Shown piece after piece: positions 13,268-25,061 of a DNA stretch of 64,000 nt (positions are counted from its first letter, which is position 1; every line of letters begins with the position of its first letter). The notes under the pieces are model-generated. The model did no database searches, was not told the origin of the DNA, and saw nothing but the letters and a program-made list of their open reading frames with translations. Origin of the DNA: Psoroptes ovis (lineage: Eukaryota > Arthropoda > Arachnida > Sarcoptiformes > Psoroptidae); the NCBI GenBank assembly GCA_002943765.1, contig PQWQ01000017.1:744001-808000 (forward strand). The letters are read 5' to 3'. Both the position numbers and the translations under genes were made by a program.

Positions 13268-14171
13268 CTTACTGGCTTAAGAAATAAAAATTATTTTATT
13301 CATTGAAGATAGATTTTATCAATAAAAATGTAGGCTAAATTTCACAGTATAACGGATTATCATAAAATGTAAAATACAATAATCTTTTGGATGATTTTGT
13401 TTGTCTTTTTTATATGAATTTTCAGGCAACAATATTCGTGACTTCGTGCCGAAATTCGAAATTCGAAATTCATTTCATCGATGGACGTGATGTTTATCGA
13501 TATCGATGGTCATTTGGTGACGATACGTGCTAATTATCAAATTAGACCATCATAGGTTTCCATCGATTGACGAAATTACGAATATATGTAATGTATAAAT
13601 TTGGAATCAAAAATAAATCCCGAATTAGGCAAGTACAAACAGGAAATCAACAACAGATTTTATGAAATGAATTTATGGGATTGAACAAAAATCAAATATT
13701 CCAAATATGAAAAGTTGTAATCGTTCGGACTTCCGATGTTGTTGTTAACCCGAATATGGCAATCATAGAAGTGAAACACAATTGTATGCCTGGACCCATT
13801 TCCCCTAAACAAATCATATAAATATTGAATGATTCCAATAAAATTTATGGCATTTTGAAAACACAAAAATTGTGTTAAGTTGATTGCGAGCAGCGCAAAA
13901 TTTTACCCAGTGTGACTTGGGCTTTTTCGTCAAATATATTTTTTTTTTATATAAATTTTTGATTTATAATTTTAACAATAATATAAATGATTCATGGTTT
14001 TTGATCATGAGTGAATTTTTAAACCTTTTTAATTACAAATTGAAAATAATTCGATCAGTGTTTGATTTTTTTTTTTTTTTTTGAGGAAAAATATTTATAT
14101 TTAAAATGAATTTCTAACTTTGTATTTAATAATTAAATAATTCTCAAAATTCTTCGATCTCTTTAGAATTG
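13268..14171. other. Non-coding, with one protein-like patch
   Basis: Minus-strand 13660-13866 has a 68-residue open frame, and an overlapping frame there also looks protein-like, as in frameshifted relics. The rest is AT-rich. Nothing is assignable. Confidence 0.3.
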
Positions 14172-14871
14172 ATGGAAGCGTTAAAATTCCGCATTCATAA
14201 GCGCCATACTGAAATATCTCAGATACTTTAGTATTTACAAAAAGGTGTACAAGAAGTTGGACTAATATTCAAACGCATATCTAAATCTATAATTATTAAA
14301 AAAAAATAGCAAGTTTGATTGAACGAATGAAAAACGAAAATTCAGAAGATGTTGAAGATGAAGATTTTTTGATAATTTTATTTATTTATATAAATATTTA
14401 ATAGTGTGTTCTGTGTATGATGAATACATGGTGTGTGTGTGTGTACAAATAAACAAATGTGTGCTCTTTTACAAGCTAGGCAAAACAAGCTTTATATACG
14501 AAGCTAAATGCTTGATACTTCTTTTATTGACTCACTGGTCAAAACATTATGTTCAACTTCAATAAAGATGACGATCATGGAATTTTTTCACCAATCACAA
14601 CTCAAATAATCGATGAAGCAGTATTAAACCAGCTCAAATGTAAGCGAATTAAAGAAAAAATTAGATGCAGTAATAAGCCAAACAATGAATCCACCGATTC
14701 CGATTAAAAAAAATAAATAGTTTAGAACAAAAAATACGCGAAGAAATGAGTTTTTTCGAAAAAACTGGTATAAAAGGTTCATATATGCAAAATGCATACA
14801 ATTTATTGATGACGATCTTACGTACAAGTGTTGATTTCAAAATAACAAACTTAAATTTAAAAATACAATAA
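14172..14871 (+). pseudogene. Broken coding region, plus strand, possible coiled coil
   Basis: A protein-like stretch at about 14172-14310 (EALKFRIHKRHTEIS) is followed by an ATG at 14549 that opens a 52-codon frame (MFNFNKDDDHGIFSP). The text then continues in other frames, the last one open from 14688 to the stop at 14871 with a heptad-like SLEQKIREEMSFF segment. The frame changes suggest one decayed protein rather than several genes. Family unknown. It may belong to the same ancient insertion as the broken region at 12164-13267, but lies on the opposite strand. Confidence 0.35.
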
Positions 14872-14930
14872 AAATCAATATGTGTTTTAGATGCAAATCA
14901 AGCATGTTCTAAAAATGAAAGTTTAAACTT

Positions 14931-15005
14931 GAAGGAGCGCCTCCTGGCGACTCCTCATGTTGACCCATGAGTGTCGTCCCATGGAATGTTTTGACACGCT
15001 CCTTT
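14931..15005 (+). other. GC-rich nested hairpin
   Basis: AAGGAGCG (14932-14939) pairs with CGCTCCTT (14997-15004). Inside, GGCGA/TCGTC and CTCATG/CATGAG pair in turn around the loop TTGACC. The stem stands out in an AT-rich background. No known RNA family is recognised. Confidence 0.4.
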
Positions 15006-15116
15006 TCTGTACCTTCTTGACCTAATACACATTTCCAAACTTCGTTTTCCATGAGGACGAATTTGATAAGGAATTCTCCAAGCATAATGAATTTGGGCCA
15101 TTTAAACGATCAGTCT

Positions 15117-15374
15117 TTATTTCTTGGTAATGTATTGTTGTTGTTGATGATGATGGTGAGGGATCACTGGACAAGGACGTTGATGAAGATGTGGATTGAG
15201 TCGCTCAAGATGATTATCGATGCTTTGCTCATGGGTTTTATATATGCTGCTGCTGTTAGCACCCAAGATAACAGTGTGCAGCGGATTTGTCATTGTCATC
15301 AGCATGTTTTCGAAGTTAGCGGAACTCGGATATGCTAAGCTGGCTTGTCGTCTGGCGGCGCCACCACATAACAT
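15117..15374 (-). CDS. Possible exon, hypothetical
   Basis: An 85-codon open frame on the minus strand ends in a His/Gln-rich tail and a stop, like C-terminal exons elsewhere in this window. An AG lies inside the frame near its start, so it could be a terminal exon of a gene reaching to higher coordinates. No partner exon or family was found, and the plus strand is also open here. Weak call. Confidence 0.2.
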   Translation of the reverse strand: MLCGGAARRQASLAYPSSANFENMLMTMTNPLHTVILGANSSSIYKTHEQSIDNHLERLNPHLHQRPCPVIPHHHHQQQQYITKK

Positions 15375-18300
15375 TAATTATTATCAAAAAATAACATCGA
15401 AATCATCATTTATCCGCTGGCAAATTGAAATCAAGTTAATGTCGATTAACGTACAATAAATTCATAATGAATTCACTGATGAAAACTCATGTGTAATCAA
15501 ATGATAAAATCATTTAAAATTGTTGTCGTTCATTTTGAAAATGGCCAATGGGCAATTTTAAATTATTTCCATCCTTCATCACTCAATGCTTTCGCTTTCA
15601 TTAAAAAAATCCTCTACAATCACTGGACATGTTTGTTTTTGACAAAAAAAATTGAAGCGAAAACATTCATAAAAAAAATCAAAAGCAAAATGGCAGCCAC
15701 AGCAACAGCAAAAAGCCAAACAAAATTTGTTAATCAAAGGGTTGAAATTTTGAATGAAAAGAGTTGAAATTTGAAAGAATTAAAATGGCAAACGAACAAA
15801 CAAATTTAAACGAATAAATTTGAACCATTTTTAGCCAGAAAAATGTAGCGAAAAAAATGGCAAAATATTCAAATGAATTGATGCAAATTGCCAAATGCGA
15901 TTATTTGATGCAATCATTTGCATTGACATCAAATGATTCGTCAATGAAATCGTATTTTGGCAAATCGTATTCGGAATAAATTGGAAAAAATGAATGAAAT
16001 GAAAATTTACATTTGAATGTATTGAATGTGTAATATGGAATATGATGGCATCAAGAGAGATTATTGATTTAAATATGGATTTTTCTTTATTTATTATTTT
16101 TCTTTCTTATAAATTCCTTGAAGAATTTGAGCTGAAACTATAAATTCAAATTCAAATTCTATTTGATTGCATTAATGATGGCTGTATTTATTGCATTATT
16201 TGCTTCCGTTTCGTTTTGTGTGCGATAATGATGATAATAATAATAATAATAATAATGAAAATGTTTACATCAGAAATTGGAAATTGTTGATTATTTTATA
16301 CAATATTTCAATATTGTTGATTATTACATTCAATCGTATAATTTTTTTGAATTGATTATCGATAATTTACAATGTTTCGGATTGATTTTTTCTTGTTGAT
16401 TTTCTCCTAATTATACGATCGATTTACGATTCTTGATTCTTATTATTTCTGATTTCTTGATTCCTTGTTATTCCTTATTCTTACTATATTCCTATTCTTA
16501 CAATTCAAACAATCGCCAAATTGATTCAATATTCATATTCATTTATTGATTATCGATGATCCATTTAATCGAAGCTTTCAAGCTTCAGAATTTGGATGCT
16601 TTGAAGCTTTGAAGTGATCATAAGTTTTTTTTTGATTTAAACAATGATCTAAAACCCACACCCACACCATTCAAACATTTCTGAGATAATTTTTCTAGAG
16701 TCTCCAATCTCGAAGATTGGATTGAAATTTTTCGAAATCATAAAATTCGAATAAAATAATTGAATTGAAATTTGGTGACGAAAAAAGCTGAAATAATTAT
16801 TTTTTTAAAAAAATAGGCCAAAATAGGTCTTGGAAATTCTCACCACGAAAATTTCATGTCAAACACATAAAAATTTTAATTTAGTTTTTGGAATTAATTT
16901 TCTTCGATTTTTGAAATTCGAAAATTTTCTTCGGTACAAAATTTTGTCCGCCGGGACGCTGTAAACGTTACAATACAATCCGATGACCATGATCATCATC
17001 ATGATCACCATCTAACCATATTCTGAGCCATATTCGGTACGAATATGATGAGATATTAATTATTTTTGGTAAAATAATTTTTCTGCGTGTTGAAAGAAAT
17101 ATGTCCACCGAGAAAATATTCTCTTCATATCGAATCAAATATTAATTAATTTTTTCCTCGTCGAAAAATTCTTAATATTGTCAAATTATATTCCCGAATA
17201 TCTTTGAAATTGATAATAATAACAATTAGCCCAAGGGGAAACAATTAACCTTTGATGATATCTTTGATTAAAGAAAAAAAAATCTGAACCAAATTCTTGA
17301 AGGAAAAATCCAAGAAGAATTACGAAACAAACCAAGAAAACGAGATCATCATTGTTGATTCAAAACGAATCAAAGATTGAATCTTTGAACATTTGTTTCT
17401 GAAATATTGTTTGCTTGGAATCAATCGATCAATCAATCCATCAAATCCATTAATCGAAACAATCATTGAATCGATCATTGATTCAATTCATTGGATCAAT
17501 CATTGGAATCAATTAATTCGAAATAATTAATTTCATCTCAAACGAAAATTTTCCAATTGTTTACCAATCAATTTGATTGTTTGTTTATTTGTTTGTTTGC
17601 TTTGTTTATTTACTTTCATGTCGTTTAATGTTTTTCAAAAATTGTTCAAATTTGTGATTCAAAGAGTTTGTTAATATAAGAAAATAATGATCGGATCATG
17701 AGCGAAAATTGTTTGCTTTGGAATATTAAAAGTTGGCTTCGCCGCACTATTTCGGGTATTTCGGGCCATGTCCGATACATTAGGTTGTCCGGAAAGTTTT
17801 CACCCATTATATCGTAAGGAATCGTATGAGAAAATTGGCAAGAACTTATCGGACAACCTAATATTTCGTGCCCAAAAAAATTTGTTCAGATTTGAACATA
17901 TCTGAAACCCGATTCAATGGGAACCAATCTTTATCGATTAATCCAAAGTAATTGCAATTTATTTCGTTACTATTTTTATTGGCTAAGGTTTATGTGCAAT
18001 ATTATCATGTTCATAAATTATGAATTTGTTGAACGATTCGTTTTTGTCGAATAATAATAATAATTAATGATTACATAATAATAATAATAATAAATAATCA
18101 TAAATAACGAGCATAAATTTTCAATGTAAATGTGATTCAATGTTAATCGAACAATTTACATTCATTTATTTATTCATTTTCAATGTCTAATTTGTTTGGT
18201 GTGTCTCTGTGCATGTTATTTGTATGCCCGAAAAATCTTAAAGACCATTATCGAATATGATAAATCGGTGTTTCTCAACCGATTCGATCGGTTTGTCTTT

Positions 18301-19267
18301 GTGTTTGTTGGCAGTTGCGGCTTTGATTGATTCAACTGTGGCAAAATTTTAAGCATTTCTCATCAATCACCTTGATTTTTTCTTCGAAATTGCCGTTTTG
18401 ATTGATCAATCATGGTAATTGATGGACCAATCGTGGTGATTCTGTAAAAAAAATGTCCATCGGTCTCCAGGTAACATTGGCCGTTGATGATGATTGGTTA
18501 AGAGGCACTGGTCCATCATGGTTAAGAAGCACTGACCACATCGAAACACAGACACAGACACGCAGACACATATGATCAAAACATTCTTCGGCAAACGCTG
18601 AATATGAATTATTATCATAAATCATGAATAATGATGATGAATGAACGGTAATCGATGATGAATGGCTAATCATAATCAATGATAAATGATAATTGATGAA
18701 TGGTCAATGTTTACATTTGAAAATTTCAAAATGATTCTCATTTCTCGAATGATTGGTTTTAAAATATAAATATTTTTGTTTATTGTCAATCGATTTATTC
18801 GATTTATTTTTGATTTATTTATTTTCGTTCGAAAGTTATAAAAATGAATAAAATAAATGAATTAATAATAATGGTAAAGATTGATGATTTATGAAAATAA
18901 ACAAAATAAAGTAAATAATCATCAATCACATTGATCTGTTTATTCACAGAGCGAGAATTGATGCAATATTTAAATCTAATGTATAATCGATCTGATGATC
19001 TTCTGTTTTGCTTTGATTAGGAATTACAAATTCTGGATTCTAATTCTGATTCTGATTCTGATCACCGATCAATAATTAACGATAATCAATAATGTGATCT
19101 ACATTATTTATAACAAACAATGTTTATTCTTGAACCTTTTACAAATCTTAATCAACCTTCGATTCTTAATAACTCGATAATTATCTTAATGACGACAAAT
19201 GATAATTTTCAAGCATAGACCTCGGCCTTATAAATCACTGATGTAAACAATGATATACACGGTCTGA
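15375..19267. other. Gene-free AT-rich stretch
   Basis: Holds one well-preserved MITE (17780-17861), a hairpin CATATTCG/CGAATATG at 17029-17047, a 27-bp period two-copy repeat (GGTTAAGA-GCACTG) near 18495-18540, and a TTCTGA tandem near 19031-19058. No exon is recognised. Confidence 0.5.
17780..17861. mobile_element. ~80-bp mariner-type MITE (copy 3, best preserved)
   Basis: The ends read TTAGGTTGTCCGGAAAGTT on the left and, inverted, TTAGGTTGTCCGATAAGTT on the right: 17 of 19 positions match. TA lies at both outer borders, as expected of a Tc1/mariner target. No coding capacity. Confidence 0.8.
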
Positions 19268-19510
19268 ATGAATGAGGTGCCCAGCTTATCAGTCTTAGAA
19301 TTTATTATAAGAGCTACCATATTGTTGACGATGTTTCCATTCGTATTTTTAACTATTTACTCGGGTATCGAGATTATTATCACTTATTTACGATTAGCTC
19401 TACCCAATTCTACACAATCGATACCCGAGAATAATTTAAGGAATAATCACGACTTGAACAACAACAACCAAGAAAAATTTTGTAAATTTCAAAGCAACAG
19501 AATATTCTGA
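19268..19510 (+). CDS. Hypothetical small membrane protein
   Basis: An 80-codon frame with a true ATG at 19268. About 45 residues of mostly hydrophobic text (ATILLTMFPFVFLTIYSG) predict one or two membrane segments. An Asn-rich hydrophilic tail follows. A TATA-like TTATAAATC sits about 40 bp upstream. The frame contains a 12-bp inverted repeat (19360-19371 and 19418-19429). No family recognised; it may be a chance frame, an exon or part of a decayed element. Confidence 0.3.
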   Translation: MNEVPSLSVLEFIIRATILLTMFPFVFLTIYSGIEIIITYLRLALPNSTQSIPENNLRNNHDLNNNNQEKFCKFQSNRIF

Positions 19511-19826
19511 CTCTTTTATGGCAACAGCGACGAACAATGGCAGAGACTGCATTAAAAATAATTACCGAATAAGTAATAAGTAGTTACTTATTTCCCGTTG
19601 AGGATTTCTATTTTGTAATTTGAATGTTTGAAATTTCATCAAAATTTTCTCAAATTTGAAATTCTAAAACTTGAATTTCTAAAATTTCAAAATTTTCAAT
19701 CGAAGAAAATCGTATTCAATCGAGTGTTTTGGAAATATACAAAAAAAATATTCAAATATTTAAGCATTCAAATAATACAAATGTACGATTGAATAAAATG
19801 AATAAAATGAAATGTAAAAAACATTT

Positions 19827-19870
19827 GTACATTAAATTTAATGTACATTCAATTCAAATTGAATGTACAT
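19827..19870. repeat. Two overlapping palindromes
   Basis: A 20-bp perfect palindrome spans 19827-19846 (centre AAATTT). A second, ATGTACATTCAATT and AATTGAATGTACAT around CA, spans 19841-19870. They share ATGTAC, so the two hairpins are mutually exclusive. Confidence 0.8.
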
Positions 19871-20907
19871 AATTTTTTGAATTTAAATTAGATCAAATTG
19901 AATCATTATTATTATTATTATTATTATTTGTTATTATGAATATGATTATTATTATTATTATTATTATTATTTGTATTTATTCATTATTATCATTGAAATT
20001 ATTTAAAATAATTTTAAACAAATTTTGAATGATTTTTTTTCCAAATAATTTCAAATTGTTGAAACATTATTGAATCGATTGAATTTCTATATTAGAAATA
20101 TGATAATTTCCATTTGAATTTCTACATTGAAATTATGATAATTACGATCATATTCCATTCAATAAATTTATTCATTCATTCATTCATTTGTTTGTTTACT
20201 TGTTATGATTATTACATTTGATTTGATCGATTCAATATTTACATCATCATTTTCTGTTTGATTTCACTTGTGTTTATGATTTTTGCATATGATTATATTC
20301 GACTTGATCGATTCAATATTTACATCATCATTTCCATCATTTTCTGTTTGATTTAATCGGAATTTCAATTCGTAATTTCAACTTTGATTTTCGTTTGATT
20401 TTTCGTTGGAATCAGAATTATTACAACGGCGGTGCCAACAAACACGTTCAAAACGATGGTTGGCAACAAATATAATCCTTAAATGAATGAATGAATGAAT
20501 ATTTGAGGATTATATATGCAAACTAAGAACCAAATATTCAAAACACCAACAAAGCAAACAATCAATCTTACTTAATTCATACGATTCATTCACTCATTCT
20601 GCATTGATTTGTTGTTGGTATTCAAACGATCAAATCGATAATAAATAAACAAACAACGAAATCAATGATAATCATGAAAAATAAAATCCGATAAAAACAC
20701 CCAGAATAATTTAAAATAATCTCATGTTTTTGAATTTAGTATTTGAATTCTGAAATGAGAAATTCTTAGGTTGATTTAAATTTTCCAAAGAAATTTCAAA
20801 TTACGAGAAAAAACAACCAGAAAAAAGGGGCAACTAAGCCAGGGGCAGAAAAGAATTCAATATTGACTTGGAATGGATTCAATAAAGGGGATTGAGTTAC
20901 ACCAAAA

Positions 20908-20910
<3 letters not shown>

Positions 20911-20966
<56 letters not shown>
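20911..20966 (+). repeat. (CA)n microsatellite
   Basis: Twenty-eight uninterrupted CA units. On the minus strand it yields a meaningless Val-Cys frame. Confidence 0.95.
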
Positions 20967-20967
<1 letters not shown>

Positions 20968-23264
20968 TCAAATTTCAAATTTTGAAAATGAATAAATTAA
21001 TGTTTATCGTCAATATGGATTCCCTATTTTCAATTTGATGTATTCATTCATGATCATTCAATATGTTTATTGTAATTCAATATATTCCCAAATACACAGC
21101 AATTCACATTCAATGTTGATGTCTATGAATCAGGAAATTGGAATCGAATGAAATGAAATACCAATACAATGTATGCAACGGATGAATAAATGTAATGAAA
21201 ATGAAGATTTGAAAGTAAACTGTATACCCTTTTGAGACTATACTATATACTATAAATATCGATGGTAAATATCGATGATAATAATGATGATAATAAAAAT
21301 GATGATGATGATCATGGTTGTATCGATGATGATGATGATAATGATGGAATCGATGATAATAATGATGATACTAATAATCAAATACTAATAATGGTAATAA
21401 TATTGATAGCAATAACGAATGACAATAATAATAATAATAATATTAAAGATAATAATGTTGCTGTGATATATATATGGAAATTTATTATTTTGATTATTAT
21501 TATCGTTGGCATTATTATTATTATTATCATTGTCATTATTAAGTCTATTCTCTCTTTTTGTCTCATTACTTTATGTGCTTGTGCATATTGATTTATTCGT
21601 TTCGGTGAATTCGTTGAAAATAAATCAATAATAATGACTGAGAATAATGATAATAATAATAATGAGAATGATAATCAAAAATAATAAAAAAAAACAAAAC
21701 AAAATGGGGAAAAAGTAAAATAAATAAATAAATAAATAAATTTAAATTATGACAAATATAAACACTGATACTAAATAATAATAATAATAATAGGTTACCC
21801 AATAAGTTTCATGCCAATAAACCATTGCCATTTTTTGAATCAACGAATGGCAATGAAACGAACTAGTCGAATTGTGTAAGTTTGTTAAATTGAATAATAT
21901 TAAATAAGTCAAATAATAATAACAATGATAAAATTATTTAAATAAACAAATGTATAAAACACACAAATGGTAACCGATAAGAATAATCATAATATCGACA
22001 GCAATAGCAGCCATAACTAAGCATAAAGAATTCAATGAAAAAGAATTCAATAAAGAAAGATTCATGAAGAAGAATAAACAATGGAGGCCATATGAATAAA
22101 TATTTTCAAAGAAAAAGAAATTCAAGAATTCAAGAATAAATACAGAGCAAAAAAAACATTGAAACAAAAAAAAAAGCCAAATCGATGAATATTATGTTGG
22201 GAAAACTCACTATGAAATTCAAAGATTATACATTTGTTTATTGAATATATATTTGTTTATATTTAAACATTGATATTCATGGTAATAATAATGATGAATT
22301 GACAATACAAGAATTTGTAACAATACTTCTTGTATATAATTATTCATACAAGAATCATGTATTTATTCTTGTTACATTTGTAAATATACAAGAATAAAAA
22401 GGGATCAGAACAAAAGAATATTAATTCTTTGTCATAGTAAAATGATGATGATGATAATATTTCATGGCAACATCAACGACAACGAGAACAAACAACAACA
22501 AGATCATTGAAAATCGGCCATAATCATCATCAGAACTCAGTCTAATTCGAATAATCTGATGATGTTGTTGCTGGTGATGAGGACGATGACGACTGATGTC
22601 CAATGGTCTTGTGGCTGGTGATTATGATGATGATGATGACGGTGTACATGCACTGAAAGACGAGTACTGAAAGCACTGAATAACATGTACTGAAAGTATT
22701 TTTTTCTTGGATGGAAACCTTTGAGTTACGAGAGAAAAAGAATCTTCAAAATATTATCAAATGTGAAATTTGATTCCATCGATGATGATCATGGAGATGA
22801 TTATGATGATTATGATTCCATTGATTATGATCATTCAAGATGGCCAAGATTATTAATTTATGAATCGAAAATGAAAATGAAAATAAAGATGAAATGAGTA
22901 AATGAATAAAAATCCTAAAAAAAAAACATTGAAAACATACGAATGTTTTGAAAAAATATAATCATCATTTATTTCAATGATAATATTATTATTAAGTATC
23001 CATGTGATATCATAAGATTTTTATGATTTTTTTTAATCAAAATAAAATACATAGGAATTAATTCATTATTTATTTATTAATTAACAAACCAATGAAAAAA
23101 AATGGTAAATAAGAATCAACTTTGATGATGTTGGTTGCGTTCGATAGGCGCTCTTGGGGCGCCACATGACAACCTAATAATTAATGAAAATAAAATGTAA
23201 TTCAAACAAACTTGACACAAGTTCTGATCTAAAAGGCCCTATACTTGGCTCAAATGACTTTAAT

Positions 23265-23405
23265 CAGCGTTTCTTAAACTGTTTGGGGGTCGCTTGAGAT
23301 TTTTAACGGTGGAGATTGATGTTGAATTCGGACCGAGGACAAAGGACAATCCACAAAGGTTCAAGGTGGTGGTCAAGAGGTTTGAAAAAGGTTTGAGAAA
23401 CGCTG
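23265..23405. mobile_element. hAT-like 141-bp MITE
   Basis: The left end CAGCGTTTCTTAAAC and the inverted right end CAGCGTTTCTCAAAC match at 14 of 15 bases; CAG-starting ends are typical of hAT elements. No clear 8-bp target duplication is visible (ACTTTAAT against AACTATTC), so the borders or the insertion are degraded. Confidence 0.55.
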
Positions 23406-25061
23406 AACTATTCAATAATAATAATGTCCTACAAGTACAAAATGTCTCAAAAGATTTGCAGAGAAAAAAGTTTTTCGATTAAAAATCATCATCATCTTAT
23501 AATAATAACCCAAGAGTAATAATATGACCACCACAAAGTACTCAAGCACCGACCATGGACACTGAGTATTCCACTGACCAATGGTCACTAAGTACCCCAG
23601 TGATCATGGTCAAAATATGCGGCCATTATTCGAGCTATTCCGAGGCCGTGGTGTTTGACTATTTACCACTTATTCGCTCGTATCATCCATCTCCTCGTCT
23701 TCGTCTCCATCTTCCCCATCTTCCTGGTATCCATCTTCGTCATCGTATTGATGTTCATTGTCTTTGTCATTGTCTCCAGCGTCTTCATGGGTCCTCATCA
23801 TCGTCTTTTATTTAATTATTTGATACACACATGGGAAATATGAAACCTGCATCATCATCATCATCTCGAAAACTTTTATTTGTTTTTTCCATTTTATAGA
23901 AATTCATTCATTTTCATTGCATCTTTGTTGCTTTGCGTCAAACAAACATTATTATCATTCGAAGTGAATTCCAAATTCCAAATCGGAATTTGAATTTAAA
24001 TTAAAATGAGAATTGAGAGACAAACAAACAACAGAGAATTGAGGCAAATAGAAATGGAAATAAATTTAAAATGAAATTCAAAGTAAATTTAATGTCAATT
24101 TTAATCGAATTTAATCGAATTTTATTTCATGTTTTCAAATTCACTCACCTCTTCCACCTGAATGAAATTCACTTTTTTTCGGGCGCATAAACAAACATCA
24201 ATTTGTATCATTTCATTTCGATGGTACCGTTTTCGGTGGTACACATTTGATGAAATACCAACATCTGCTGATGATGATGATGATGATGATGGTGGTGGTA
24301 ATGTTTTCTCTCCATGTTTTCCTATCTAATTCATTTTGAATTTAGACATGAATTTATTTCATTTTCAATTTCGATTAATTGGGTTGTCCGAAAAATTATT
24401 GCGGGTTTTTAATCGATTCTGAATAGTTTCAAGTGAGGCGAACTTTTCGGACAATTTATGTATTGATTGGTGGAAACAAATTCATGTCGAAACAGCAATG
24501 TCTACAAACACAAGTGCCAAGTGATTAATTACCAAAATAAAAAGGTGAAAACCAGAAAACACCTAAAACTGAAAACATCGATTTAGACCTCACTTTACAC
24601 CAAAATTTACACCAATTCACATCGAAATGATTGATGTTTGTTGTTGAATAAAGTGAATTGGAGAAAATTCATCATTTTTGGCCAAAAATAAAAATGAATA
24701 AATAACCATATTCGGTCAATTGCATTGAATTTACATGAATCCTGAATTAATCCATGAAGAATTCTGGATGTAACCCAAGAAATTTCATTCAAAAAAAAAA
24801 AAAAAAAAAAAAAAATCCAGATCTGAAGAGGTTCTGGCCCGGTCCTAATCCTGATTCAGATCAAATTCTATTGATTGGCATCAAGTGAATTGAATTTCTC
24901 ATTTTTTTTTTAATATTCATTTATTTTCAATTTCAAATTCAAAATCAAAAATTATCACAATTATAAGATTTAAAACAATTAAAAAACCAAAGATTAATTC
25001 ATCAACAAATCAAAGGTAATTAAATCAAAGTTAATTATTATGGATTGATCATAATCAAGTA
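23406..25061. other. Intergenic, downstream of the GPCR gene
   Basis: A degenerate CATCTTC-type stretch (about 23690-23800) is GC-richer and gives spurious hydrophobic frames. It is followed by a MITE (24379-24456) and a 25-A run (24791-24815). The 3' UTR of the minus-strand GPCR gene should lie just below 25062. Confidence 0.5.
24379..24456. mobile_element. ~80-bp mariner-type MITE (copy 4)
   Basis: Left end TTGGGTTGTCCGAAAAATT, right end GAACTTTTCGGACAATTTA, inverted copies of the same family ends. The interior is unrelated to the other copies by eye. Confidence 0.65.

Larger units (their letters stand above)
19511..23264. other. Gene-free, repeat-rich stretch
   Basis: Contains overlapping palindromes (19827-19870), ATT and AAT runs (about 19905-19980, 21260-21560), a CA microsatellite (20911-20966), a small TIR-like structure (21794-21870) and a cluster of TACAAGAAT repeats (22305-22400). 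The Asp/Asn and Ile-rich frames at 21262-21591 come from GAT/AAT repeats. No gene seen. Confidence 0.55.

Noticed and set aside
20796..20978. Val-Cys repeat protein on the minus strand
   Set aside because: Translation of the CA microsatellite.
21262..21591. Asp/Asn-rich then Ile-rich protein
   Set aside because: Low-complexity GAT, AAT and ATT runs; no family and no splice context.
23555..23843. Two overlapping frames, one predicted membrane protein
   Set aside because: Both arise from an imperfect CATCTTC repeat; hydrophobicity is a by-product.
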